A stretch of DNA of 64,000 bases from Wolbachia endosymbiont of Encarsia formosa (GCF_039540065.1 NZ_CP154278.1:558001-622000); one strand, 5' to 3'; positions 39,874 to 49,904 are shown, numbered from the stretch's first letter. Numbers and translations are program-made. Notes: generated from the sequence alone by a model not told the origin.

Positions 39874-40109
39874 AATTAGCCTCAACTTTTATATGCTATT
39901 TTGCCAAAATAATTTGGCCAAATAAGTAATATATATACGATAATTCTCGTTTAAAAATCTTTTTACATTGGCCTATCTAAGTTATGTTTTAGGATGTAAA
40001 AGCTTCTTACTTTAATAATTTATTAAAGTAAACCATATATGGATTGCTATTTAGAAGCAGCTGTTGTACTTTAATCAGAAGGTACAGTAATGTAAGAAGG
40101 AGGTACTTT

Positions 40110-40604
40110 ATGTCTTTAAAAAAGAAAATTTCTGAGTTTATAGAGGAACAGCTTGATATAAAATACCATGACAATTACTTGGCTTACACTATACACAATT
40201 GGGCTACAAGTGAAATATCTAGATCTGTCGCTCTGTGTATAATTGGTTGTGGCGATTGTGAGATTAAGTATCAAGGTATTGCTAATTCATTTAACATAAC
40301 GAAAGAAGAAATTAACCAAAGTAATATAGAAAGCATAAAAAATAAGATAGAAAGTGAAGCTAGAAAAGAAGGTAGTGAATTTTCCGAGTTGATTTCTAGA
40401 ATGGATCAATCGATGAAAGAACAAAGTGAAAAGTCTATTATACAGATTTTAAATTCATCTGCTGAAGAGATGTTAAGGAGTTTTTATGGTAGTTCTATAC
40501 AGAGGACAGAGGATAAAGAAGTTAGTGTATCCTCTGCTTCACATGAAGAGCCTGCTACAGAAGATTCGGAAACTACTATTAATTCTGATCTTTTATCAAT
40601 TTAA
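40110..40604 (+). CDS. Hypothetical acidic protein
   Basis: I place the start at the ATG at 40110 because a strong ribosome site (aaggaggt, about 40097-40104) lies 6 bp upstream; an earlier in-frame start at 40044 has none. The 164-residue product starts MSLKKKISEFIEEQLD, is acidic and helical, and ends in a serine/threonine/glutamate-rich tail. A central hydrophobic stretch (SVALCIIGCGDC) is too short for a membrane span. I recognise no family. Confidence 0.6.
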   Translation: MSLKKKISEFIEEQLDIKYHDNYLAYTIHNWATSEISRSVALCIIGCGDCEIKYQGIANSFNITKEEINQSNIESIKNKIESEARKEGSEFSELISRMDQSMKEQSEKSIIQILNSSAEEMLRSFYGSSIQRTEDKEVSVSSASHEEPATEDSETTINSDLLSI

Positions 40605-40881
40605 CCAGCTCCCTCATATAAATTTTTTCTGTATCCAAGCTATATGTTTGTGAGAGGATAGTAAGTACTATATTTTTCTATTTCCATTATAACAGATTCG
40701 TCTATTTTCATGATAATCTTACTATTTGTACTCTGTCTAGGACTAAGCAATAGAAATAGTAGGATAACAGTAGTCAACCAAGATCACGTACTAGGATGAT
40801 ATAAGTATCATAATTTACGATTAGATTGACATAGAGTAAAGAGTAAATTAAAAATTAAATAGATCTTTTAATGCAGAATAA

Positions 40882-42138
40882 ATGCCTATAGAAATATTGA
40901 TGCCTGCTCTTTCCCCAACAATGAGTAAAACTGGAGGAAAAATTGTAAAGTGGTGTAAAAAAGAACAAGATAAAGTTGAAATAGGTGATGTAATCGCTGA
41001 AATTGAGACTGATAAAGCCATAATGGAGTTTGAATCTGTCGATGAAGGAGTTTTAGCAAAAATTTTAGTGTCGGAAGGAACAAGTGGCGTACCTGTAAAT
41101 CAACTGATAGCTCTAATGTTAGAGGAAGGGGAAGATAAAAGCGCACTTGATTTAGCTTCTGCCGTCAATACCAAGGTTGAGAAGGAGGTTGAAGCCGATT
41201 TTTCATCCAACCCTTCGATTTCATCTAGCTCTTTAATGTCATCCCAGTGTGTGACACTGGGATCTAAAAAAGAGGATAGAGCAACAGAAAATAGAATAAA
41301 AGTAAGCCCCTTAGCTAAAAAAATAGCTCAAAATGAAGGTGTTGATATAAAGCGATTAAAAGGTACAGGTCCATATGGTCGTATCATCAAAGCTGATGTA
41401 TTAGAATTTTTAGATCAAACTAAAAGCTATGAGAGATTTGAGGAAAATACAACAGTTGAAGTAAGCAATATGCGCCAAGTGATAGCGCAGCGCCTAGTTG
41501 AATCTAAGCAAAATATTCCACACTTTTATTTAACTGTAGACTGCCACGTTGATAAGCTAATATCGCTCAAAAATGAGGTTAATTCAGCAAATGAAAACAA
41601 TAAAGTAACAATTAATGACTTAATTATAAAAGCTGTGGCTTTCAGCATGAAAAAATTTCCTGATATAAACTCATCGTGGATAGATACTAAAATAGTAAGA
41701 TACTCAAATATAGATATCTCAATTGCTGTAGCGCTTGAGGATGGACTGATTACTCCTATAGTAAAAAATGCTGATGAAAAAAGTGTTTTATCTATATCAA
41801 AAGAAGTGAAAGATTTAGTAAGTAGGGCAAGATCTGGAAAACTAAAGCCTGAAGAATTTCAAGGAGGAGGATTTACTATCTCCAACTTAGGCATGTTTGG
41901 TATAAAAACTTTCAGCGCTATAATCAATCCACCTCAATCTTGCATTATGGCTGTTGGTGAATCTAAAAAACAGCCGGTTGTCATAGGTGAAAAAATAGAG
42001 ATAGCAGAGATAATGAAAGTTACTCTCTCTGTTGACCACAGAGCAGTTGATGGAGCACTCGGAGCAAAATTTTTAAATGCCTTTAAGTACTATATAGAAA
42101 ACCCTACGGTGATGCTTCTTGAGCATTTATTATTATAA
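40882..42138 (+). CDS. pdhC: Pyruvate dehydrogenase E2 (dihydrolipoamide acetyltransferase)
   Basis: The 418-residue core subunit transfers acetyl groups to CoA. One N-terminal lipoyl domain carries the lipoylated lysine K45 (ETDKAIMEFE). A linker is followed by the peripheral subunit-binding domain (VSPLAKKIAQNEGVDIKRLK, about 141-160) and the catalytic domain with SVDHRAVDGA near the end. The linker contains a segment around residues 118-130 encoded by a 23-bp perfect palindrome of the dispersed repeat family, inserted in frame. It is a single gene here, not linked to E1 or E3. Confidence 0.95.
   Translation: MPIEILMPALSPTMSKTGGKIVKWCKKEQDKVEIGDVIAEIETDKAIMEFESVDEGVLAKILVSEGTSGVPVNQLIALMLEEGEDKSALDLASAVNTKVEKEVEADFSSNPSISSSSLMSSQCVTLGSKKEDRATENRIKVSPLAKKIAQNEGVDIKRLKGTGPYGRIIKADVLEFLDQTKSYERFEENTTVEVSNMRQVIAQRLVESKQNIPHFYLTVDCHVDKLISLKNEVNSANENNKVTINDLIIKAVAFSMKKFPDINSSWIDTKIVRYSNIDISIAVALEDGLITPIVKNADEKSVLSISKEVKDLVSRARSGKLKPEEFQGGGFTISNLGMFGIKTFSAIINPPQSCIMAVGESKKQPVVIGEKIEIAEIMKVTLSVDHRAVDGALGAKFLNAFKYYIENPTVMLLEHLLL
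41237..41265. repeat. Palindromic repeat inserted in frame in pdhC
   Basis: ATCCCAGTGT (41241-41250), a 3-base loop and its exact complement (41254-41263) form the same arms as intergenic copies such as that at about 32658-32685. It encodes part of SSQCVTLGSKK in the interdomain linker, where an insertion is structurally tolerable. Confidence 0.8.
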
Positions 42139-42195
42139 TAAAATTAATACCTCTTAATTTATACTTTTATTAATTGATAGGTTTAGAGGTAAAAT

Positions 42196-42957
42196 ATGAC
42201 TGATAAAAAGATAGAAAAACGTAGTATATTTTTTGATGCTGCAAAATCAAAATTTTCAAACGATAGGTTTCAAATAGATTCCTCGTCTAATGAGTCAATG
42301 GATACCATTGATAAAAAATTTAAGTATGAAGTGAAACTTCCAGGTGTTATTCACACTACAACAAGAAAAAATAATGTTGGAAGCGGATTAAATGAGTTAG
42401 ATCTAAAAAAGAAAAACGAAAACTCTTTCAAGACATCAATAAAGAATATTGAAGAATCAGATAGTAAGAGAAACCAAAGTCATTTGCTGTCTCATGAAGA
42501 CTCATTTCCAGAACTACCAGCATGTGCATATAAGCCAGCACTGCTGCCAAAACCATCAAAAGAAAAAATAAAGGAAGCTGTAGATAAAATGCGCAATAAT
42601 AGAAAAGCTCATAATTCTGCAAGTGTTGAAAATGGTGTTAGTTAAGACAGGTTCAAAGTGCACCCGTTCTTATGTAGTGATATAGATGGATATGTAGCTC
42701 CTGACAAACGTGACCGTAATCTAGAAAGGTGTAGGGTTACACATGCTAGCAGTAAGCTTGAAGCACAAATGGAAAGAAAGCATGGGTTTCAATCAGATCC
42801 AAGTGTTAAGCATGTAAAGGCTGATACTGTAGTATGTTCTATTACTAAAGGTCATGACAAAAAAGGCGTTAAATCTGATGTCTCATATACACAAGAGCCT
42901 ACATCAGAAATGTCTAAGGTTAATGTGAGAGAATTAGCAAATAGGTTCCGTGGCTAA
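42196..42957 (+). pseudogene. Hypothetical gene split by one in-frame TAA
   Basis: The first ORF (42196-42645, 149 residues, ribosome site gaggt) is a charged, probably disordered protein starting MTDKKIEKRSIFFDAAKSKF. After TAA at 42643-42645 the same frame continues DRFKV, with a GTG at 42658 and 99 further residues ending in VNVRELANRFRG at 42957. Nothing else interrupts it, so the ancestral gene was probably about 253 codons. No family recognised. It follows pdhC by 57 bp. Confidence 0.5.
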
Positions 42958-43056
42958 TCATTATTGGATTTTTCGAATAACAATTGCTTAAGATTTTATA
43001 AACTGTGCATATAGTACTCTATAATAGAAAGAGAAGTGTGACAACTTCTCTCTTTC

Positions 43057-44802
43057 TTAACCACTTGCTGAAGAACGTTTATCTTCTGTGTCATCTGGTG
43101 ATGGAGCAACTAATCTACTCAAAATCTCATCTTTTGGTCCCATAGCATAAATAACACCATCTGACATGACGATCACTGTATTGACTGCAGATAGTAGCTG
43201 TAGCTTATGAGTGATGATAACAGTGGTAGTATTTTGCTCTCTTGCAACATTGATTGCATTAATCAAGCGCGCCTCTCCATTACTGTCTAAGTTAGCATTC
43301 GGTTCATCAAGCACTAAAAGCTTAGTATTACCATAGAAAGCCCTTGCAAGTCCAAGAAGCTGTTTTTGGCCACCAGAGAGTATTACTCCTCCAGGTCCTC
43401 CTATTGTTGTATCATACCCATTTGGTAAGCTCAGTATTAATTCATGTATTCCTGCAATTTTTGCTGCTTTGATTATTTCTTCAGGATTTGGATCTGGTCT
43501 CATGCGGGCAATATTAGCTTTAACGCTCGTGTTAAATAACTCAATATCTTGAGGTAAGTAACCAACATAATTACCAAAGTTCTCTCGATTCCAAGTATAT
43601 ACATCAGCACCATCTAGTCTGACTACACCTGATATGGGTTTCCAAACACCAACGGTTAGTTTTGCAATGGTCGATTTACCAGAAGCACTTGCACCAATAA
43701 CACCAACAACATCCCCTGGTTCTATTACAAATGAGATTCCTTTTACTGTTGGCTTATTGCTCCCATAAGGAGTAAAAAATACCCTATCAAATTCCAACTT
43801 CCCTTCAGGCTCTGGTAGAGCCATAGTTTGCTCTCTTTTTGGGGATGTTAGGATAAGTCTTTGCAGCCTGCCATATGACATCCTGGCTTGATTTAAAAAT
43901 TTCCAAGTATGAACTGCTGCATCAAATGGAGCCAATACTCTACCCATCAAAATCGAGGCAGCAATGATACTACCGGCAGTTTTGTGAGCTGTAATTGAAA
44001 GTAATGCTCCTGTTCCAATTACTGATATTTGCAGAGTTGAGCGTAGAAACTTAGTAATCCCAGTAATCACATTAGAACGATTCTGTGCTGTGACTTGCAT
44101 TGCACGATTTTGATCATTCCGTTTACACCAATCAGAAACTATAAATTCTGACATACCCATAGCCTCAACCACCTCTGCATTTCTTGTTGCAACATCTATA
44201 GCATTAATATTACGTATAGTTTCTTCATTAGTCTCTCGCAGTATACTCTTAGTGGCAAGTTCATTCCATACTGCCATTGAAACTAATATAATGATCCCGG
44301 CAATAGCTATAAACCCTGTAGAGGTATGTATCATAAAGATCACAACAAGGTAGATTAACGACCATGGAGTATCGAATAGTGAAAATATACCATTTCCTGT
44401 AATGAAATTTTTTATTACCCCAAGATCTCGTATTGCTTCACCACTTGAAGTTGAGCTTTGCACTGATGTTAATCTAATTGACCTTACTATTAGGTCTGGT
44501 GTTGCAGTTTTATCGATCCAATCACCTATTTTTGCCATAGCTAAATATCGACAAGTTTCAAGCATTGCAGAACATGCAAACGCAGATAAAGTAATAATCG
44601 TCAGCATAACTAGTGTTGACACACTCTCGCTCGATATCACTCGATCAAGTACCTGAGAGGTATAAAGTGGCAAAAATAACATTAACGCATTAATCCCTGA
44701 GCTAAACCAGAAAATAAACCAAAACGCACTCTTGCACTTCTCTAGACAAGTATATAGTATACTTTGCTTTAATTCCTTTTTTATTGACGGAGTGATTTCC
44801 AC
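43057..44802 (-). CDS. Type I secretion ABC exporter (PrtD/HlyB-type permease-ATPase)
   Basis: The 581-residue protein fuses a six-helix membrane domain to an ATPase domain. The ATPase shows Walker A GASASGKST, signature LSGGQKQLLGLARA, Walker B KLLVLDEPNANLD and the H-loop (VIITHK). The arrangement and absence of a peptidase domain match PrtD/AprD exporters, which work with a membrane-fusion protein and an outer-membrane channel to export proteins in one step. Neither partner is adjacent. An imperfect hairpin lies just beyond the stop (43029-43058). It stands next to a large hypothetical and two ankyrin ORFs. Confidence 0.9.
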   Translation of the reverse strand: MEITPSIKKELKQSILYTCLEKCKSAFWFIFWFSSGINALMLFLPLYTSQVLDRVISSESVSTLVMLTIITLSAFACSAMLETCRYLAMAKIGDWIDKTATPDLIVRSIRLTSVQSSTSSGEAIRDLGVIKNFITGNGIFSLFDTPWSLIYLVVIFMIHTSTGFIAIAGIIILVSMAVWNELATKSILRETNEETIRNINAIDVATRNAEVVEAMGMSEFIVSDWCKRNDQNRAMQVTAQNRSNVITGITKFLRSTLQISVIGTGALLSITAHKTAGSIIAASILMGRVLAPFDAAVHTWKFLNQARMSYGRLQRLILTSPKREQTMALPEPEGKLEFDRVFFTPYGSNKPTVKGISFVIEPGDVVGVIGASASGKSTIAKLTVGVWKPISGVVRLDGADVYTWNRENFGNYVGYLPQDIELFNTSVKANIARMRPDPNPEEIIKAAKIAGIHELILSLPNGYDTTIGGPGGVILSGGQKQLLGLARAFYGNTKLLVLDEPNANLDSNGEARLINAINVAREQNTTTVIITHKLQLLSAVNTVIVMSDGVIYAMGPKDEILSRLVAPSPDDTEDKRSSASG

Positions 44803-44993
44803 AATCTTCCTTTTAATTTTATTATATTCACCATATATAATTTTTGTTTCAAAAGTATTAACAGCTATTGCCTTACCCTATCGTTAACATAATAAAATAT
44901 TAACATATGCGAATAGGGAAACATAAACTTTTTTATAGCAAGACTATCTAATTCCTTCTCTACTATAACCTTGCCAATTGTTCTATGTTTTCC

Positions 44994-46247
44994 TTATCTA
45001 CTACTCAATGACAGTTTACTAGAATTCTTACTATCACTCCTCTGAAAGTTGATGATATCAGGGTCAGGGACTATACTCTGTATCTTTTTTCTTTCTACAT
45101 GATCAGGAAGTGTTTCATAAGTTATAATTGCTCTTTTTCTTATACAAGATGGACTTGAATATACCCTTGGTCTATATCTTTCGCATTTAAAACAGTCAAC
45201 AATAATCCCCTCCTCAAGGTTAGAAAGTATTAGAGATGGAGATTTACTAACTTCCTTATCACTCACAGGATTATTTGCACTACCATCACTCACATGACAC
45301 GCTGCACTATGATTGTTACCACACTCTTCTCTTGAGGTTGAACCGCTTGGATTAAAAGGAGTCGAAAATATTAAATACTTATTGGTATCACCAAATCGTT
45401 TTATCAACCCACAGTTTTCTTCATTCATTCTTGTAATATTCTCTTGATTAGCACCTTCTGATAGGCTTGATGAAGAAATAAGATCTTCTTTTTTCTTACT
45501 AAAGATACTGACTCTTTTTAGCTTGGTTGCAACATTCTTGAATTTGTTTTTCGGAGTTTTGGGTTTACTTTCTGAATCCTCATTTATAGCAATTACACAT
45601 GATGGATTATCTAACTTGTCCATTATATTTTGTACTCTACTGTTGCGTCTTACATACTGATCAAGCTTTTCTCCTAAATTGCCCAGAAAAGAAGAACTTC
45701 TTCTTTCTGCTAACACTGTACTATCACACCTATTCATTTTCTGAGAAGAAATATTGAGTTTGTCTCTACTCTCTAAGCTAACTGCATGCATAAGCTTGTC
45801 AAGCATACTTTTCACTTGTAAAATGCCTTCTGAATTCTTTGCTAGTTGTTCCAATATTGCGTTGTATCCTTCTGAATTATGAACTTCTACTATTGTCTTG
45901 GCTAACTTTCCTGTGACCTCTTCAATTCTGTTTATTTTTTCAGTATAGCTTTCTATCTTACGTTTAATAGGTTCTTTTTTAGTGCCAATCATGAAGTTGG
46001 ATAACATAAATAAAAGTGATAGGATAGAAGAGAACATGACAATAAAGTCAAAAAATTTTTTTATTGCAGATTCTGACTGCTGATTATTGGGAATGAAAAA
46101 ATAACTAATAGAATTTGATGCTAACATGAGTATGGTAATGAATTCTAAAATCTTTCGGCTTTTTTCTTGATATCCTAGCTCAAGTTTATCATATTTCCCT
46201 TTGAGGTTTTCCCGTATTTCATAAAAAGAATCTAAAAATAACTTCAA
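44994..46247 (-). CDS. Hypothetical protein with N-terminal membrane pair and long charged tail
   Basis: 417 residues. Two hydrophobic segments near the N-terminus (about 33-53, ILEFITILMLASNSISYFF, and 67-90, FFDFIVMFSSILSLLFMLSN) are followed by a helical, coiled-coil-like region. A long polar, serine-rich C-terminal half with a CFKCERYRPR motif follows. No family recognised. It lies 31 bp downstream of the ankyrin ORF at 46278 on the same strand, so it may share its transcript. Confidence 0.6.
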   Translation of the reverse strand: MKLFLDSFYEIRENLKGKYDKLELGYQEKSRKILEFITILMLASNSISYFFIPNNQQSESAIKKFFDFIVMFSSILSLLFMLSNFMIGTKKEPIKRKIESYTEKINRIEEVTGKLAKTIVEVHNSEGYNAILEQLAKNSEGILQVKSMLDKLMHAVSLESRDKLNISSQKMNRCDSTVLAERRSSSFLGNLGEKLDQYVRRNSRVQNIMDKLDNPSCVIAINEDSESKPKTPKNKFKNVATKLKRVSIFSKKKEDLISSSSLSEGANQENITRMNEENCGLIKRFGDTNKYLIFSTPFNPSGSTSREECGNNHSAACHVSDGSANNPVSDKEVSKSPSLILSNLEEGIIVDCFKCERYRPRVYSSPSCIRKRAIITYETLPDHVERKKIQSIVPDPDIINFQRSDSKNSSKLSLSSR

Positions 46248-46277
46248 GATACTTATATTTTTATATTCAAGAGCATA

Positions 46278-47150
46278 TTATAAAAATGTTTTTCCTTTAT
46301 TATCTTTTATGTCAAAATTTATTTTCTTATTTATAATTTTCCCTCTGTTGATGGTTGTTAGGTATAATAAGGCTTTAATAGCTTTTTCCCTTAAGTGCTC
46401 ATTTTGTTTACGCTTTTCTAAAACCAACTTTTTCAAAAATTGACCTTGCTTAAAATCCTCATCTAAGATTCTTTCAAAATCATTATCATGCATTACAAGA
46501 TATTGTAATGGTGTTCTGTCAGATTTAGATACAACATTTAACATTTTCTCAGTATAGTGATAATTATCTGTTATAAAATATTCTATTACTTCAGCATTAA
46601 GGGTCATGGCAGCTAAGTGTAAAGGTGTAAGTTTATGATTGTTTGTGTTAAAGAGTTTTCTAATAGTTGATTTAGAAACGCTTTCAATAATATACTGAGA
46701 ACATACTACGCCATCGGCAAGAGCAGCCATGTGTAGCAGTGTATTGTTATTTTCATCGTTGCGAGAAAATAATACTTCAACGCTATTAGCCAAGTTTCTC
46801 TTTACAAGCTTTTCCGCTAAAAATTCAAGACATTCCTTGTTACCACTTAAAGCAGCTACAAATAGCAACTCTTTTTGTGTGTTTTGCTCTAACAAAATAT
46901 CAATTGGACTCTCTTGCATCAAATACTGAGAGCATTCTTTACTTCCACTTAACATAGATAAGTGCAGTAAAGTTTGTCTATTTTCATTTTTTTTATCTAA
47001 AATCTCTTCTATTTCTCCTTTTTGTATAAGAGAGAAAAGGTGCTCAAGGCATGATTTATTGCCAACACGCGCTGCCATATGAAAGACGGTGTCACCGTTG
47101 CTATTCTCACGCAAAACCTCTTGGTAAACGTCAAATTTCTTCTCTTTCAA
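46278..47150 (-). CDS. Ankyrin-repeat ORF, probable 3' half of a split gene
   Basis: 290 residues with about six ankyrin repeats (NGDTVFHMAARVGNKSCLEHL, RQTLLHLSMLSGSKECSQYL, NNTLLHMAALADGVVCSQYI and others). The ATG at 47150 overlaps the end of the upstream ankyrin ORF by 20 bp, and the overlap contains an A8 tract. Adding one A would fuse the two into a single ankyrin protein of about 800 residues. There is no ribosome site, so it may be expressed only after slippage or not at all. Confidence 0.65.
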   Translation of the reverse strand: MKEKKFDVYQEVLRENSNGDTVFHMAARVGNKSCLEHLFSLIQKGEIEEILDKKNENRQTLLHLSMLSGSKECSQYLMQESPIDILLEQNTQKELLFVAALSGNKECLEFLAEKLVKRNLANSVEVLFSRNDENNNTLLHMAALADGVVCSQYIIESVSKSTIRKLFNTNNHKLTPLHLAAMTLNAEVIEYFITDNYHYTEKMLNVVSKSDRTPLQYLVMHDNDFERILDEDFKQGQFLKKLVLEKRKQNEHLREKAIKALLYLTTINRGKIINKKINFDIKDNKGKTFL

Positions 47151-48687
47151 CTTTTTTTTCTATCATGCTTAAAAACGATAAATCAAGTTCGGCAGCAAAA
47201 TGTAAAGGGGTGTTTCCTTCATTATTACTCTTATTTACTTGCATGCTTCTGTCTATTAATAGACTCACACATTTTTTTCTTAGTTCTGTTTCTGTATTAC
47301 TCGATAGAGCTAAGTGTAGGGCCATATTTCCTTTGCGTGTTTCTGTGCTTAAATCGTAATCAGGAAATTTATTGAGTAAAAATGTTAGACAATCATACTT
47401 CCCGTACATTGCAGCCAAATGTACAAGATCTCTTCTATGCTCACCTTTAGATTTAAGAATGCTATTTTCTATATTTTCATGAAATAGCTCTATACAATCT
47501 GCATTACCATGTATAATAGCAATATGTAAAGGGGTGTTACCTTGCTTATTTTTAACAATTTTTGTACCTAATTCACAAAACACTTTTATTAGGTGTTTAT
47601 TTCCATTTTGTGCAGCTATATGCAATGGGGTATTACTATCTACATCTTGTTGATTAATTTCACTTTTTAGCCTACCTAACAATTTTAGATGATCTATAAG
47701 AAAATTTATAGCATTGCCTTGATCAACTTTAGCACCTGCAATCTTGTGCAAAGGATTCTCATTATATTGATTTTTTAAAAATTGTACTTGATTATCAATG
47801 AAGAATTTTACGCACTCAGCATTTCCAGATTGTGCAGCATAGTGTAATGCGTTATTTCCATATTTATCTGTTTTAATTTTCTCCCTATCAAAAATTCCTT
47901 TTGCTGTAAATATTTCTTTTAAATGTTCTAGGAGGTTAGAACTTCCGCTTCTGGCAGCATAGTGTAACTCAGTTTTATTATTGGTAGTGCAACTCAAATC
48001 TGCTTCATTTTCCGTGAGAATTTTAAAGCATTCTTTATTGCCAGATTTAGCCGCATAGTGTAGTGGTGTTTTACCATCTCTATCTTTATTCCTTACTGCT
48101 TCTTCAATGTCAAAATCAGAACTTTCTATCACAAAACGTAAAATATCTTCTTTACCCGACTCAGCTAAGTAATGTAGAAGTGTTTTATCATTACTATCTG
48201 CAAAATTCTCCAATTTTATAATCAATTCTCTGCTCATACCAAGAATTAGAGATACAGCTATTTCAACATGAATATCATAATTCCTATTTTTCTTTTGTTC
48301 TTCCCAAATTCTTTCAATAGCCACTGTTAATAGCGAAGAACCATCAGTACTTGTTATATTCCATCCATCTTGACAAAATTTTTCAGCTAATGAATCACTT
48401 ATATTTTCTGCTAAAATCCTGCTTTTTATACAATCAAGATTATTAGTACATATATTATAGTTTTCTTCTTGAGTTACTTTATTAATATAATCATATATGA
48501 TTATTAGGTCTTGCTTATTGACTTTATCTTCTGAATTGCTTTGTAATGAAGAGAGGTCAATCTTACTAATTGCTCTGGTCATACCAATGGTTCCCGCAGC
48601 AAATAAACCTGAACTGAGTGTCGCGCTTGTACTAGATTGATCTTTGAAAACACTAGTAACTGTATTTTTGAACATACTGTACCTCAT
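47131..48687 (-). CDS. Ankyrin-repeat protein, probable 5' part of a split gene
   Basis: The 518-residue ORF has a unique N-terminal region (about 1-160) and about nine to ten ankyrin repeats (KTPLHYAAKSGNKECFKIL, NTPLHIAAQNGNKHLIKVF, NTPLHFAAELD). The stop comes six codons after an A8 tract (rc of 47152-47159). Beyond it a further ankyrin ORF is in another frame. Repeats flow across the junction with normal spacing if one base is added. A potential secreted effector; the nearby type I exporter makes this conceivable but unproven. Confidence 0.75.
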   Translation of the reverse strand: MRYSMFKNTVTSVFKDQSSTSATLSSGLFAAGTIGMTRAISKIDLSSLQSNSEDKVNKQDLIIIYDYINKVTQEENYNICTNNLDCIKSRILAENISDSLAEKFCQDGWNITSTDGSSLLTVAIERIWEEQKKNRNYDIHVEIAVSLILGMSRELIIKLENFADSNDKTLLHYLAESGKEDILRFVIESSDFDIEEAVRNKDRDGKTPLHYAAKSGNKECFKILTENEADLSCTTNNKTELHYAARSGSSNLLEHLKEIFTAKGIFDREKIKTDKYGNNALHYAAQSGNAECVKFFIDNQVQFLKNQYNENPLHKIAGAKVDQGNAINFLIDHLKLLGRLKSEINQQDVDSNTPLHIAAQNGNKHLIKVFCELGTKIVKNKQGNTPLHIAIIHGNADCIELFHENIENSILKSKGEHRRDLVHLAAMYGKYDCLTFLLNKFPDYDLSTETRKGNMALHLALSSNTETELRKKCVSLLIDRSMQVNKSNNEGNTPLHFAAELDLSFLSMIEKKVEREEI

Positions 48688-48785
48688 AAATAGTAATGCT
48701 GGTAGTTAATAAGGCTTTCCACTATAATTTTCAAGCCTACAAAAATTCACCAGCGGCCGCATTATATAGTAGATAATTTTTTGTG

Positions 48786-49796
48786 CTAGTAATATTTTTC
48801 TAATTCCCACTTTGGCCTTGGTGCAAAGTCAAGAGAGTCTACATAGCTTCTCTGTAACCTTTCAATTCCTGTCCATCCAACCATCACTGCATTGTCTGTA
48901 CATAAATTGCTTGGAGGAGAAAGCACGTTCAAGTCTATGTGCTTTTTTAATCTCTCTTTCAGGAAATTATTTGCTGCAACTCCACCAGTAATTACAAAAT
49001 CATTAATTTTAATATTTAAGGATGAAGCAATAGTAATTGCATTTTTGACTCTATCAAGTAGTATGTCGCTGACACACTCTTGAAATGAGGCACACATATC
49101 ACATACATCCTGTTCATTCATTACAAGTTCTCGTATTAAGTTTTTTACTGCTGTTTTAATTCCAGAAAACGAAAAGTCACATCCGGAGCGTTTTGTCATC
49201 GCCCTTGGCAGTTTAAATCTCATACCATCACCTTTTTTAGCTAATTTTTCAATCAATGGACCTCCTGGATAGCTTAGACCCAGCATCTTAGCGACTTTGT
49301 CAAATGCTTCTCCTAATGAGTCATCAAGCGTTTCTCCAAGTTTGATGTATTTACCTACATCCTGTGCAATTAAAAATTGACAATGGCCACCTGATATCAG
49401 TAGGACTAAAAACGGAAATTTAACTTCATATAGTAGCCTAACAACTAACGCATGTGCTTCTAAGTGATTGACTGCAATAAACGGTTTTTGTGCTACATGC
49501 GCAATTGCTTTAGCCATCATTGTACCAACTATTAATCCACCTATGAGTCCTGGTCCTGATGTCGCTGCAATTGCATCCAAATCACAAAAACTAAGGTTAT
49601 ATTTTTCCATAGCACTTTTTATTAAACCACTTAAATGCTTCATATGAGCACGCGATGCTATTTCGGGAATCACTCCACCGCACTTTTTATGTTCTGCCTG
49701 AGAAAGAATTTCGTGAGCAAGAACTTGCTTGTTGCTATTTACAATTGCAACTGCAGTTTCATCGCAGCTTGTTTCAATAGCTAAAATAGTCTTCAT
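48786..49796 (-). CDS. tsaD: tRNA N6-threonylcarbamoyladenosine synthase subunit TsaD
   Basis: The 336-residue ASKHA-fold protein forms t6A37 in ANN-decoding tRNAs with TsaB, TsaE and TsaC products. The metal-binding His pair is in NHLEAHALV, with IETSCDETAVAIV at the N-terminus, LISGGHCQFLI, SYPGGPLIEKLA and VITGGVAANNFL. Essential in nearly all bacteria. Older annotations call it gcp, O-sialoglycoprotein endopeptidase. Confidence 0.96.
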   Translation of the reverse strand: MKTILAIETSCDETAVAIVNSNKQVLAHEILSQAEHKKCGGVIPEIASRAHMKHLSGLIKSAMEKYNLSFCDLDAIAATSGPGLIGGLIVGTMMAKAIAHVAQKPFIAVNHLEAHALVVRLLYEVKFPFLVLLISGGHCQFLIAQDVGKYIKLGETLDDSLGEAFDKVAKMLGLSYPGGPLIEKLAKKGDGMRFKLPRAMTKRSGCDFSFSGIKTAVKNLIRELVMNEQDVCDMCASFQECVSDILLDRVKNAITIASSLNIKINDFVITGGVAANNFLKERLKKHIDLNVLSPPSNLCTDNAVMVGWTGIERLQRSYVDSLDFAPRPKWELEKYY

Positions 49797-49904
49797 AAAT
49801 ACTTTGATTATAAAAAACTATACCTTGAAATGCTGTAGAAGTTAACTGGAAAACATATATACCTTGAGCTAAATCTACACTATTACCTATTTTGCTGACT
49901 TATA

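Noticed and set aside
43024-43058. Rho-independent terminator after the type I exporter
   Set aside because: The stem is imperfect (gaaagagaag with a two-base bulge), overlaps the stop codon and has no T-run on the minus strand.
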